Origin: CAVSDF01 sp963726715
GTDB lineage: Bacteria > Bacteroidota > Rhodothermia > Rhodothermales > BA12
Direction of reading: 5' to 3'
Assembly: GCA_963726715.1 (NCBI GenBank)
Contig: CAVSDF010000014.1
Coordinates: forward strand, 62,001-126,000
Length of the DNA stretch: 64,000 bases
This document shows positions 9,564 to 20,762 of the stretch, piece by piece. Numbering within the stretch: the stretch's first letter is position 1; the number at the start of each line of letters is the position of its first letter. Made by a program: the position numbers and the translations under genes. The notes below the pieces were generated by a model that was not told where the DNA came from, ran no database searches, and worked only from the letters and a program-made list of their open reading frames with translations.

Positions 9564-9594
9564 GTAGGGGCGGGTCTGGACCCGCCCACGCTAC
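9564..9594. repeat. family A palindromic repeat, copy 1 (murG-murC junction)
   Basis: GTAGGGGCGGGTC-TG-GACCCGCCCACGCTAC is an imperfect inverted repeat with a perfect GGGCGGGTC/GACCCGCCC core. Its right end supplies the minus-strand TAG stop of murG (9591-9593). Confidence 0.8.
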
Positions 9595-10788
9595 CCCCCG
9601 CCCCGCCCCGGCGGCACCCCCGATCCCAATCCCCGCATCGCCCGCGCATCCGCGATGGCCACGACGCGCCGCGCAATGTCGGCGGCGGCGGTCGGCCGGG
9701 CGAGGGCGCGGGCGGCGTCCGACATCGCCGCGAGACGGGCCGGGTCGTGGAGGAGCGCGTGAACGGCAGGCGGCGAGCGTCGCCTCGACGGTCGCCTCGG
9801 GCACGAGGAGCGCAGCGCCCGCGCGCTCGGCGGAGCGCGCGTTGTGCGTCTGGTGGTCTTCGGCGACGTTCGGCGAGGGCACGAGGACGGCGGGCGTGCC
9901 GGTGAGCGCCAGTTCGGCGAGCGTGATGCCGCCCGCGCGGCAGAGGAAGAGGTCGGCGACGGCGTACGCCTGCTCCATCCGGTCGAGGTAGGGCACCGCG
10001 TGGATGCGCGACGCCAGATCAGCGCCGAGCGCCCCGAGGGCGGCGGCGGTGCGGGCGTGGTAGCGCGGGCCGGTGATCCAGAGCGCGTGGCCCGTCTCGC
10101 CGAGCATCGCGGGCAGGTGCACGAGGAGCGCCTCGTTGAGCCGCTGCGCCCCGAGCGATCCGCCGGTGACGACGAGCACCGGCACGCCGTCGGGAATGCC
10201 GAACGCGGCGAGGGCTTCGGCGCGGTCGCCCCCGGCCACGCTCGCGCGAACCGGGTTGCCCGACACGACGGCGCGCCCGGTGGGGAAGGCGGCGACGGCC
10301 TCCTCGAAGGCGACGTGGACCTCGGCGGCGATGCGCCCGAGCATGCGGTTGGTGACGCCCGCAAACGCGTTCTGCTCCTGCACGACGACCGGCACGCCCG
10401 CGAGCCGCGCCACCGAGAGCACCGGCGCGGTGACGTACCCGCCCGTCCCGACGGCCACGTGCGGACGCGCCGCGCGGACGACGGCGAGCGCTTCCCACAG
10501 TCCGCGCGCGAGCGTGACCGGCGCGCGGAAGGCGGCGGCGCTGACCGTGCGCGGAAGGGCGGCGGCACGCACCGGCACGAACGCATAGCCCGCGAGGGGC
10601 ACCGCCGTCGCTTCGAGTCGTCCGGCGGTGCCCGCGAACGTGATCGCGGCGTCGGGGCGGAGCGCGCGGACGGCGTCGGCGATGGCGAGGGCCGGGTAGA
10701 CGTGCCCGCCCGTGCCACCTGCGGCGAAGAGCAGGCGCAGCGGCGCAGGCGTCTGTAGCGACACAGTGGTCTGGAGGGTCGTGCTCAT
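9591..10788 (-). CDS. murG: undecaprenyl-PP-MurNAc-pentapeptide GlcNAc transferase MurG (one frameshift)
   Basis: MurG makes lipid II from lipid I at the inner face of the membrane. The N-terminal loop FAAGGTGGHVYPALA (21-35) is diagnostic; further GT-B signatures are VGTGGYVTAPVL, VQEQNAFAGVTNR, TGGSLGAQRLNE, and the sugar-nucleotide site FLCRAGGITLAELAL. A shift near 9770 separates the last 60 residues, which continue as HALLHDPARLAAMSDAAR. The ATG overlaps the ftsW stop (ATGA). The stop codon TAG is formed by the family A repeat, so the native C terminus may have been altered by the repeat. Confidence 0.95.
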
Positions 10789-11945
10789 GACGCCACCTCC
10801 ACCGGACCGGCGTTGCAGTGGCGCGAGACCGAGAGCAGCAGGCCCGCCATCAGCCCCGACGCGACGAGCGACGAGCCGCCGTAGCTCACGAACGGGAGGG
10901 GCAGCCCCGTCACCGGCAGCAGGCCCGAGGCGACGCCTGCGTGGATGAAGCCGTAGAGCGCGAGCGCTGTCGTGAGGCCCGTCGCCAGAAACAGGCCGAG
11001 CGGGTCGGGCGCGTGGCGCGCGATGCGCAGATAGCCGCGGAACAGCAAGGCGGCGAAGAGGCCGAGGACCAGGAAGCCGCCGACGAGGCCGTACTCCTCG
11101 CCGATGACGGCGAAGATGAAGTCGTTGAAGGGCGCGGGCAGGAAGTCGCGCTGCACGCTCCGTCCCATCCCCTGCCCCGTCACGCCGCCGAGCGCGAACG
11201 CGATCGCCGCCTGGTGCGCCTGGTAGCCCTCGTCCTGCCGGTTGAAGACCTGCTCCTCGCTCGTCGCGCCGAAGATCTTGACGCCGAGGAAGCTCTCGAC
11301 GCGCGCCGCACGCGCAGGCGAGAAGACGAGCATCAGGAGCGCGAGCGCCGCGCCGACGGGCACGAGCGCCGCGATGTGCAGCACGCGGATCCGCCCGACG
11401 AAGCACACGACGAGCGACACGACGAGCAGCACGAGCGCCGCCGACAGGTTCTGCATCCCGATCAGCGCGCACGTCCCGAGAATCCAGAAGAACACCGGGA
11501 TCGCCGCCTGCTTGCCATCGGTGATGACGGCCTGCTTGCGCGCGAGGAGCACGGCGAGGTACACGAGGAGCGCGACGCGCGCCAGCTCCGACGGCTGGAA
11601 CCCGAACGCCCCCACCCGCAGCCACCGCGCCGCGCCGCCCGAGACGACGCCGACGAGCGGGGTCAGCGCGAGCAGCGCCCACAGCCCGACGAGCGCCGGA
11701 CGCGCCAGCCCCGCCGCCTTCCGGTAGTCGACGCGGCTCACCGCGAGCATCAGCCCGAGGCCGAGCGCGAGGCGCATCAGGTGAAGCCCGAGCAGCCGCG
11801 TCTCGTCGCCGCCCGCCTTCGTCTCGGCGAGGTACCCGATGGCGCTGAACACCACGACCACCCCGAACGCCGCAAGCGCGGCGACCACCCACCCGACGTA
11901 GCGGTCGGCGGGAGCCAGGGATCGAAGCGGAGACGCAAAGGCCAT
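10785..11945 (-). CDS. ftsW: lipid II polymerase / division SEDS protein FtsW
   Basis: An intact 386-residue SEDS-family membrane protein with about ten hydrophobic helices. It polymerises glycan strands at the septum with its partner FtsI. Family markers include LRVGAFGFQPSELARVALL, the loop RVESFLGVKIFGA, DFIFAVIGEEYGLVGG and PVTGLPLPFVSYGGSS. I chose MAFASPLRS as the start because the frame further upstream runs into the family A repeat at 11991. The stop overlaps the murG start. Confidence 0.95.
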   Translation of the reverse strand: MAFASPLRSLAPADRYVGWVVAALAAFGVVVVFSAIGYLAETKAGGDETRLLGLHLMRLALGLGLMLAVSRVDYRKAAGLARPALVGLWALLALTPLVGVVSGGAARWLRVGAFGFQPSELARVALLVYLAVLLARKQAVITDGKQAAIPVFFWILGTCALIGMQNLSAALVLLVVSLVVCFVGRIRVLHIAALVPVGAALALLMLVFSPARAARVESFLGVKIFGATSEEQVFNRQDEGYQAHQAAIAFALGGVTGQGMGRSVQRDFLPAPFNDFIFAVIGEEYGLVGGFLVLGLFAALLFRGYLRIARHAPDPLGLFLATGLTTALALYGFIHAGVASGLLPVTGLPLPFVSYGGSSLVASGLMAGLLLSVSRHCNAGPVEVAS

Positions 11946-11990
11946 CGAAGCGAACAGAGGTGTGAAACAGAGGTGTTGAAAAGGAATCGT

Positions 11991-12020
11991 GTAGGGGCGG
12001 GTCCCCGACCCGCCCGCGCG
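11991..12020. repeat. family A palindromic repeat, copy 2 (murD-ftsW junction)
   Basis: GTAGGGGCGGGTC-CCC-GACCCGCCCGCGCG has the perfect GGCGGGTC/GACCCGCC core. It is the second copy inside the dcw operon, in the 105-base gap between murD and ftsW. Confidence 0.75.
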
Positions 12021-12050
12021 GCGCCCCATCGCCCCGCGCCATCCCAAGAA

Positions 12051-13475
12051 TCAGAGGTTCAGAACGAGCCGCTTGAACGTGTCCCCACGGTCCTCGTAGT
12101 TGTCGAACATGTCGAACGAGGCGCACGCGGGCGAGAGGAGCACGATGTCGCCGGGGCGCGCGAGGCGGCGGGCGCGGCGGATGGCGTCTTCCATCGACCC
12201 GGCAGACTCTGCCGCCGGGGCCGACGCGCCGAGTTCGCGCATCACCTTCTCTGCCGACTCGCCGAGCGCCACGACCGCGCGGGCCTTGTCGCGCACGAGC
12301 GGGCGCAGCGTCGCGTAGTCGTTGCCCTTGTCGCGCCCGCCCGCGATGAGCACCACCTTCTCGTGCTCGAACGATTCGAGCGCGTACCAGACGGCGTTGA
12401 CGTTCGTCGCCTTGGAGTCGTTGACGTAGCGAACGCCCTCGAACTCGCGGACCGATTCCAACCGGTGCGGCACGCCTTCGAACGTGGCGAGGCTCTCGCG
12501 CACGACGTCGCTGCGCACCTCCAGCACGCGCGCGGCGACGGCGGCAGCGAGGGAGTTGTAGAGGTTGTGGCGGCCCCGCAGGGCCAGGTCCGCTACAGGC
12601 ATGAGAACCTCGTCGGGTTGAGAGGGAAGGCGGAGAACGAGGGCGCCGTCGCGGACGAAGGCACCCGCTGGCACCTCGCCGTCGAGCGAGAGGCCGAGGG
12701 CGGTGAAGGCGCGGCGCCGGGCGGAGGCGTCGGCGAATTCGGCGACCATCGGGTCGTCGGCGTTGAAGACGAGCGCGTCGCCCGGCCCCATGTTGGCGGC
12801 GATGCGAAACTTGGCAGCCGCGTAGTGGAGGAAGTCGCCGTCGTAGCGGTCGAGGTGGTCCGGCGTGATGTTGAGCAGCACGCCGACGCGCGGGCGGAAG
12901 CGGTCGATGTGGTCGAGCTGGAACGACGAGACTTCGAGCACCACGAGGTCGTCGGCGGTCAGGTCGGCGACGTAGTCGGCGAACGGGTAGCCGATGTTGC
13001 CCGCCACGACGACGCGGCGCGGGCGGTAGCCGTCCCCCGTCGATTCGCTCGCGCGGCGGAAGAGGTAGGCGGCGAGGCTGGTCGTGGTCGTCTTGCCGTT
13101 GGTGCCGGTGATGGCGACGATGGGCGCGGCGCAGAACCACGCGGCGACTTCGATCTCCGAGTAGACCGGCACGCCCTGCCGCACGAGCTGCGCGACGGGC
13201 GGGGCCGTCGACGGCACGCCGGGTGAGACGACGGCGAGGTCGGCGTCGAGCGCGCGGGCGGTGTGGCCGCCGAACTCGAAGGCGACGCCTGCCGCCGTGA
13301 GCGCCTCGGGGAGGCCGTCGGTGGCCGGGCCGCGCTCGCTCAGGAACACGCGCGCGCCACGCCCGGCGAGCAGCCGCGCCACCGCCAGCCCCGACCGCGC
13401 CCCGCCGATGACGGTCACGGCCCGGCCCGCAAGCGCAGGCACGGCGGCGGCAGAGATGTCGGCAGGAGCAGGCAT
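12051..13475 (-). CDS. murD: UDP-N-acetylmuramoylalanine-D-glutamate ligase MurD
   Basis: An intact 474-residue Mur ligase that adds D-glutamate to UDP-MurNAc-L-Ala. It has a Rossmann-like N-terminal domain (TVIGGARSGLAVARLL, 21-36), the ATP loop ITGTNGKTTTT (122-132), NITPDHLDRY in the central domain, and the C-terminal signature GVPHRLESVREFEGVRYVNDSKATN. Its length is usual for the family. It follows mraY after 49 bases and precedes ftsW. Confidence 0.96.
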   Translation of the reverse strand: MPAPADISAAAVPALAGRAVTVIGGARSGLAVARLLAGRGARVFLSERGPATDGLPEALTAAGVAFEFGGHTARALDADLAVVSPGVPSTAPPVAQLVRQGVPVYSEIEVAAWFCAAPIVAITGTNGKTTTTSLAAYLFRRASESTGDGYRPRRVVVAGNIGYPFADYVADLTADDLVVLEVSSFQLDHIDRFRPRVGVLLNITPDHLDRYDGDFLHYAAAKFRIAANMGPGDALVFNADDPMVAEFADASARRRAFTALGLSLDGEVPAGAFVRDGALVLRLPSQPDEVLMPVADLALRGRHNLYNSLAAAVAARVLEVRSDVVRESLATFEGVPHRLESVREFEGVRYVNDSKATNVNAVWYALESFEHEKVVLIAGGRDKGNDYATLRPLVRDKARAVVALGESAEKVMRELGASAPAAESAGSMEDAIRRARRLARPGDIVLLSPACASFDMFDNYEDRGDTFKRLVLNL

Positions 13476-13524
13476 GGGGAGCGGGTGGGAGGACGACGGA
13501 GCGGGGAAGCGGACGCGGCGCGCG

Positions 13525-14688
13525 TTACTGGATGCGCAGGCTGAGGAGCGTGGCGACGGTCGTGATGGCCGTCACGATCCAGAAGCGCGTGGCGATCTTG
13601 GCCTCGTGGAGGCCCTTCGCCTCGTAGTGGTGGTGGAGCGGCGCCATCTTGAAGACGCGCTTCCCGACGCCGTATTTGTGCTTCGTGTACTTGAAGTAGC
13701 CGGTCTGCACGACCACCGAGACGGTCTCGGCGAAGAAGACGAGGCCCATCACCGGCAGCAGCAGCTCCTTGCGCACGCAGAGCGCGAGCGTCGCCACGGC
13801 GGCGCCGAGGGCGAGGCTGCCGGTGTCGCCCATGAAGACGCTCGCCGGGTAGCCGTTGTACCAGAGAAAGCCGAAGCACGCCATCGCGAGCGCGGCGGCG
13901 AAGACCGTCAGCTCGCCCGAGCCGGGCAGAAACTGCACGCCGAGGAAGCCTGCGACGATGGCGTTGCCGGAGATGTAGCAGAGGCCGATGAGCCCGAGCG
14001 CCACGAACGCCGTCACGCCCGCGGCGAGGCCGTCGAGGCCGTCGGTGAGGTTGACGGCGTTGGTGATGGCCGTCATGATGAAGACGACGACGGGGATGTA
14101 GACGAGCCAGCCGAGGTCGAGGCCGCCCGCCCACTCGCGGAGCGAAGAAGTAGTCGAACGTGCTGCCCTTGTAGAACGGCAGGTGCGTGAGCGTGTGGAC
14201 GCCCCACGTCGTCGGGTTGAAGTAGAGCATGCAGCCGACGAACAATCCGCACGCCCACCTGGGCGACGAATCTTCACGCGCGGCGCGAGGCCGTCCTTGT
14301 TCTTCTTGACCGTCTTGATGTAGTCGTCGGCGAAGCCCACGGCGCCCATCCACGCCGTCGCGACGATGGCGACCCACGGGTAGAACGACGACAGATCGCT
14401 CCACAGCAGCGCCGAGATGAGGAGCGCGCCGCAGCAGGATGAGGCCGCCCATGGTCGGGCGTGCCCGCCTTGTGCGAGTGGTTGACGACGCCGGCATCCT
14501 CGCCGACGCGCACGCGCTCGCCGAGCTGCTGCGCGCTTAGCCACACGATGACGCGCTTGCCTGGCGAAGAGGGCGATCAGCAGGGCCGTGAGCGCGGCCA
14601 GGCTCGCGCGCACGGTGATGAACCGGAACACGTCGAAGCCGGGCGGCGCGTACGCCTCGTTGATCTCGCGGAGGGGCCAGTAGAGCAT
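13525..14688 (-). CDS. mraY: phospho-MurNAc-pentapeptide transferase MraY (frameshifted)
   Basis: MraY is the integral membrane enzyme that makes lipid I. The start MLYWPLREINEAY is typical of the family. The magnesium/uridine signatures NAVNLTDGLDGLAAG and FMGDTGSLALG are intact, as is the ending HHHYEAKGLHEAKIATRFWI. Shifts near 14560, 14450, 14265 and 14145 break the frame, but the total (388 codons) is a multiple of three. It starts 7 bases after the murE stop. murF, usual between murE and mraY in Proteobacteria, is absent. Confidence 0.92.
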   Translation of the reverse strand: MLYWPLREINEAYAPPGFDVFRFITVRASLAALTALLIALFARQARHRVAKRAAARRARARRRGCRRRQPLAQGGHARPWAASSCCGALLISALLWSDLSSFYPWVAIVATAWMGAVGFADDYIKTVKKNKDGLAPRVKIRRPGGRADCSSAACSTSTRRRGASTRSRTCRSTRAARSTTSSLREWAGGLDLGWLVYIPVVVFIMTAITNAVNLTDGLDGLAAGVTAFVALGLIGLCYISGNAIVAGFLGVQFLPGSGELTVFAAALAMACFGFLWYNGYPASVFMGDTGSLALGAAVATLALCVRKELLLPVMGLVFFAETVSVVVQTGYFKYTKHKYGVGKRVFKMAPLHHHYEAKGLHEAKIATRFWIVTAITTVATLLSLRIQ

Positions 14689-14695
14689 CGGGGCG

Positions 14696-16317
<1,622 letters not shown>

Positions 16318-16321
<4 letters not shown>

Positions 16322-18532
16322 CGCGTGCCTCCGGCCGGGGCCGATGTGGAGGCGGCAGCGGCCGTTGCCGCCACCGTGGCGGGCGTCGCGGGCGCTTCGG
16401 GAGCCGTCGTCGTCGCGCTCAGGCGGGCGACGCGCGGGAGGGCGGCGCCGACGCCAGGCGTCTGGCGGCGGACGACACCGCTGCCGCTCACGCGCGCCTC
16501 GACGCCGAGACCGGCGAGCCACGTCCGCGCCTGCCGCGCCGAGAGACCGCGCACATCCGGCATCGTCCGCGCAGGGGCGGTGGCCGGAGGGGTGGCCGTC
16601 GCCGAAACAGCAGCGGCGCGGCCCGTCACCAGATGGACCGCCGAGCCGCGCGCCGCACGGGCGCCGACGGCCGGGGTCTGCGAGACGACCGGCTGGGCGC
16701 TCGCACCGACGCCGTCGGGGGTCAGCCCGAGGGCGCGGAGGCGCTGCGCGGCGACGCTCGCCGGAAGGCCTGCGAGGCGCGGCATCGGTCGACGGCACCG
16801 GCGCACCGGGAACGGCGTCGGCGGCGCGAGGCGCTCGGTGAGGCGCGGAAGCGTCGCCGCCCACCGGCTGGCGATCCGCTGGAAGATCGGCGCGGCGATC
16901 TCGCCGCCGTAGATGCCCGACCGCGGCTCGTCGACGACGATGACGAGCGCCACCTGCGGGTCGTCGGCGGGGAAGAAGCCGACGAACGAAGACCGGTAGC
17001 GCCGAATAGCCGTCGCCGTCGTTCTTGCGCGCGGTGCCGGTCTTGCCCGCCACGGGGAGGCCCGTCGAGGCGCGCCTGCTTGCCGGTGCCGTCGCTCACG
17101 ACGGCGCTCGAAGTCGGGCATCAGGCGGCGGGCGGTCGCGGGCGAGAAGGCGCGGCGCACCGAGTCCTGGCGCCGCGTCCAGAGCATCCGCCCCTGCACG
17201 TCGCGCCGCTCGGCGACGACGAGCGGGCGCACGAGGAGGCCGCCGTTGGCGAGCGCGCAGTAGGCGGTGAGCAGCTGGAGCGGCGTCACCGACACCTCGT
17301 AGCCGATCGCCATCGACGGAAGCGTCGAGCGGCTCCAGCGGTAGAGGCGCTTGAGGCGCCCGGACGCCTCGCCGGGCAGGTCGATGAGCGTCGGCTGGCC
17401 GAAGCCGAGCCCGCGCGCCATCGTGTAGAACGGCTGCCGCCCGGCGAGCATCGCCACCTTGCGCCGCGCCGATGTTCGACGACTGGGCGATCACGTCGGC
17501 GAGGGTCACCGAGCCGCCGCGGGTGGTCGTCGCGCATCGTGCGCCCGCCGAGCGGTCGCCACGCCCGCGCCGGTCTCGATCCACTGCCGCTCGCCGACGG
17601 CGCCCGCCTCGACGGCTGCTGCGGCGGCGACGAGCTTGAAGGTCGAGCCGGGTTCGATCTGGTCGCTCGACGCCGTGGTTGCGGCGGTGGAGCTCGTCGA
17701 AGGCGCCCGGGCGGTTCGGGTCGTAGGTGGGCACGACGGCCATGGCGAGGACGGCGCCGGTGCGCGGGTCCATCGCGATCGCCGTCGCCCAGCGCCCGCC
17801 GTTCGACGGCGGCGGCGGCGGCGAGTTCCTCCTCCAGCATCGTCTGCCGGATGAGGTCGAGCGTGAGCACGAGCGACTGCCCGTGCTCCGGCTCGACGGT
17901 CCGCCCGCCCACGAGCGCCTTGATGCGCGCCGCGGCGGTCGCGCTGCACGGCGCGGCGTCCGGGCGTGCCGCTGCAGGAAGGCGTCGTACTGGAGTTCGA
18001 GGCCCGCGAGGCCCGCCCCGTCGCGCCCGACGTGGCCGACCACGTGCGCGAGGGCGGTGCCGTAGGTGTAGCGGCGCTCGGTGAGGGCGTCGCGCAGCAC
18101 GCCCGGCACGCGCAGGCTGTCGATGCGCTCGGCCTGCACCTCGCTGAGGCCGCGCGCGAGGACGACGTAGCGGCGGCTCGCGCGCGTCCGCACGCGGCGG
18201 CGGTACTCGCGCGCCGGGCGCCCGGTGACGTCGGCGAGGGTCTCGTAGAACTCGTCGGCGCGGGCGTCGAAGCCGCCTTGCAGCGGGTCGAGGGCGAGGT
18301 CGTAGCGCGCGGTCGTCGTCGCGAGCACGCGCCCGTCGGCGTCGACGATCGGCCCGCGCAGCGCCGGAAGCTCGGTGAACGCCGACGCCTGCCGCGCGCC
18401 CTCGGCCCGCAGGGCATCGCCCGCGCTCCCGCTCAGCTGCACGAGCCGCGCCCCCACCGCGAGCGGCAGCAGGCACAGCACCACGAGCGCCCCGTAGAGG
18501 CGGATGCGGATCTGTTCGAGGGGCGTGGACAT
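16318..18532 (-). CDS. ftsI: division-specific transpeptidase FtsI (PBP3 type) with PASTA domains (frameshifted)
   Basis: FtsI is a class B penicillin-binding protein that cross-links septal peptidoglycan. It has an N-terminal membrane helix (about 12-30) and a PBP dimerisation domain (RGPIVDADGRVLATT). The active-site motifs are spread over frames: SxxK in EPGSTFKLVAAAAAVEAG, SxN in DVIAQSSNIGAAQ and KTG in MAGKTGTARKNDGDGY. The C terminus carries two PASTA-like domains (MPRLAGLPASVAAQRLRALG and MPDVRGLSARQARTWLAGLG), which bind peptidoglycan in other proteins. There are at least six shifts between about 17970 and 16795. The PASTA tail is more often noted in Gram-positive PBPs but occurs in this phylum. 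Confidence 0.9.
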
Positions 18533-18596
18533 CGAAGCGGGCGGCGGTCGCGGGCGACCGGGGAAATCAGGGTGGGGAAGAGAGGGCGGACGCGCC

Positions 18597-19145
18597 TCAG
18601 CGGGCGTCGACGTGGATGGCGGGGCCGTAGCCGATGCCCTCCGAGAGGCCGAGCGCGCGGGCGCGGGCGACGACGACGGCGGGCGAGGTGGCGGCGTCGA
18701 ACTCGCCGCGCAGGCGGTTCAGCTTGAGGTGGAGGCGGGCGTTCTCGTGGCGCGCGGCCTGCACGGCCACGAGGGCGTCGCTCGTCGCGTAGACGTGCCC
18801 TTCGTACGCGGTGAAGAGCGCCGCCCCGGCGATGAGCAGCGCGAGCACGCGCCGCGACGACATCCGCGCGAGCACCCGCTCGATCCGCCCGGCCCGCGGC
18901 GCCGACGGCGCGCCGCCGAGGTCGCTCCACCCGAGCATCCGGCTGCTCGCCGTCCGCCCGGTCTGCCCGCTCCGCGACGTCCGCTGCGCCGACGAGGGCG
19001 CGTGGCGCGGCGCCGCCGTCGTGCGCGCCGCCGGACGGGCCGGCGTAGCACGCGCAGGCGCCGGACGCTCGGCACGGGCGCGGGTCGGCTCGGCGCGCTC
19101 GGAGGCGCGGCGGAGACGGACCGTCGGAGCCGGGTCAGTACGCAT
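18597..19145 (-). CDS. ftsL: cell division protein FtsL-like
   Basis: A 182-residue protein placed between rsmH and ftsI, the ftsL position. It has a long basic Arg/Ala/Pro cytoplasmic region (about 1-95), one membrane helix (VLALLIAGAALFTAYEGHVY) and a short periplasmic coiled coil (HENARLHLKLNRLRGEFD). FtsL works with FtsQ and FtsB in the divisome. The sequence is poorly conserved across bacteria, so the call rests on topology and position. The N-terminal extension is longer than usual (FtsL is about 100-130 residues). Confidence 0.8.
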   Translation of the reverse strand: MRTDPAPTVRLRRASERAEPTRARAERPAPARATPARPAARTTAAPRHAPSSAQRTSRSGQTGRTASSRMLGWSDLGGAPSAPRAGRIERVLARMSSRRVLALLIAGAALFTAYEGHVYATSDALVAVQAARHENARLHLKLNRLRGEFDAATSPAVVVARARALGLSEGIGYGPAIHVDAR

Positions 19146-19213
19146 GGGCAGGGTGGAAAGAAGCGAGGCGCGGAAGGCGCGGGGGACGAAGGCGGTGGGT
19201 GGAGGGCGCGGCG

Positions 19214-20219
19214 TCAGACGCGCTCGGCGATGCGGAGGCGGGCGCTGCGGGCGCGGGGGTTGGCGGCGACTTCGTCCGCCCCGGCGGCGACCGAGTGGCG
19301 CGTGACGTCGCGAAAGGGCGCGAGGACGTTGCCGTAGAGGTCGCGCTCGGGCTTGCCGCGTCGAAGTTGCCCGTGCGGAAGTAGCGCTTCGCGCGGCGGT
19401 CTTCGAGCGAGTGGTACGAGAGCACCGCCACGCGCCCGCCCGGCGCGCACGAGCGCCGCCGCGCCCGCGAGCGACCGCTTCGAGCGCGTCCAGCTCGTCG
19501 TTGACGGCGATGCGGAGCGCCTGGAAACACGCGGGCGACGGCTCTTGGCCTCTTCCTTGCGCGGCACCGCCGCGGCGCACGACGTCGGCGAGCGCGCGCC
19601 GTCGTCTCCATGGGCCGCGCCGCGACGATGGCGTCCGCGATGCGCCGCGCGCGCGGCTCCTCGCCGTCGCGCTAGAGCAGGCGCACGAGGTCGGCGGCCT
19701 CCCACGTGTTCACGAGCGTCGGCGGCGCTGCGTCCTGCGCGCTGGTCCATCCGCATGTCGAGCGGGCCGTCGAAGCGGTGCGAGAAGCCGCGCTCGGCGC
19801 GCGTCGAACTGGTGCGACGACACGCCGAGGTCGAGCAGCAATCCGTCGATGGCGTCGATGCCCGCGCCGCCGAGCACGCTGGCGAGATCGCCGAACGATG
19901 CCGCGGACGCGTGCGAGAACCGCCGCTCGCCACATCGCCCGTCGAGGCGGGCGGTGGCTTCGGCGAGGGCATCGGCGTCGCGGTCGATGCCGACGCACGC
20001 GGCCGTCCGGCGCGAGCGCGCTCGAGGAGCGCCGTCGCTGTGGCCGCCGCCGCCGAGCGTGGCGTCGACGTAGAGGCCGGATCGGTCGGTGACGAGGCCA
20101 GTCACCACATCCATGCAAAGAACGGGCACGTGGTAGCCGCTGCCGTGGGGCAGCGCGTGCGGAAGGTCGTGGGGGCGGGCGGCAGGCGCCGCGCGCGGGT
20201 CAGGGTCCGACGTCTCCAT
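19214..20219 (-). CDS. rsmH: 16S rRNA (cytosine1402-N4)-methyltransferase RsmH (frameshifted)
   Basis: RsmH (MraW) methylates C1402 in the ribosomal P site. Recognisable parts are HVPVLCMDVVTGL, the SAM loop DATLGGGGHS, LLLDLGVSSHQFD, GFSHRFDGPLDMRMDQ and AVLSYHSLEDRRAKRYF. They lie in different frames, with shifts near 20015, 19800, 19740, 19500 and 19370. The start METSDP was chosen because GGAGGT, 8 bases before it on the minus strand, overlaps the end of mraZ, whose stop is one base upstream. It is the second gene of the dcw operon. Confidence 0.93.
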
Positions 20220-20220
20220 C

Positions 20221-20670
20221 TCAGACACCTCCGAACGTGCGCTCGATGAGTTCTTCGGACTCGCCCGAGGGGCGGTTGAGGTGGGCGGCGAGGGCGGCGG
20301 GGTCCCAGATTTCCATGTGGTCGCCGGAGCCGAGGATGTGGGCGGTCGTCGAGGCGGTGAGGTGCCCGTGTTCGAGGAGCGCCTTGGTGAGCGTGATGCG
20401 TCCCTGCGCGTCGATCTCGACGTCCTCTGTCTGCATCGTCACGCGGCGGACGGCCTCGCGGTGCGCCGCGTTGAACGGGTTGACGCTGTTGACGAGCGCC
20501 GTCTCCTTCGCCTGCCACGTGTCGAGCGGGTAGACGAAGAGGCAGTTGTCCATCCCGTAGCAGACGACGAGGTGCTTCTGCTCGCCGAGGGCCGCGCGCA
20601 TCTTGGCCGGGATCGCCACGCGGCCCTTGCTGTCGATGCTGTGCGCCTGTTGGCTGCGGAAGTAGACCAT
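20221..20670 (-). CDS. mraZ: transcriptional regulator MraZ
   Basis: An intact 149-residue MraZ of the AbrB/SpoVT fold, first gene of the dcw operon. It shows the two MraZ repeats: HSIDSKGRVAIPAKMR and EIDAQGRITLTKALLEHG, each with the DxxGRxxxP/L core. MraZ forms ring oligomers and represses its own operon by binding repeated TGGG boxes. Such boxes lie just upstream (20721-20747). The start MVYFRSQ matches the family N terminus. Confidence 0.96.
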   Translation of the reverse strand: MVYFRSQQAHSIDSKGRVAIPAKMRAALGEQKHLVVCYGMDNCLFVYPLDTWQAKETALVNSVNPFNAAHREAVRRVTMQTEDVEIDAQGRITLTKALLEHGHLTASTTAHILGSGDHMEIWDPAALAAHLNRPSGESEELIERTFGGV

Positions 20671-20720
20671 CGGTCGGATGCGAGAGGGGGCAGAGCGGCG
20701 GCGGCGAATTCCAGGGTGGG

Positions 20721-20747
20721 CCCACCCTGATTCCCCACTTTCCCCCA
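20721..20747 (-). promoter_or_regulatory. MraZ-box-like TGGG repeats
   Basis: On the minus strand TGGG occurs at 20747-20744, 20737-20734 and 20724-20721, with spacings of 10 and 13 bases. Known MraZ operators are three TGGG boxes about 10 bases apart. They lie just downstream of the candidate mraZ -7 element, suitable for autorepression. Confidence 0.5.
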
Positions 20748-20754
20748 CCACGCC

Positions 20755-20762
20755 CGAAAGTA
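20755..20762 (-). promoter_or_regulatory. candidate -7 element for mraZ / dcw operon
   Basis: TACTTTCG on the minus strand resembles the Bacteroidota TAnnTTTG -7 element, with TTTTGCTTGAC about 23 bases upstream as a possible -33 element. An identical TACTTTCG precedes the PIG-L deacetylase gene. Confidence 0.4.

Noticed and set aside
9427..13140. A 1237-codon minus-strand frame spanning murD, ftsW and murG
   Set aside because: Only the murG part has recognisable domains; the rest runs out of frame through murD and ftsW.
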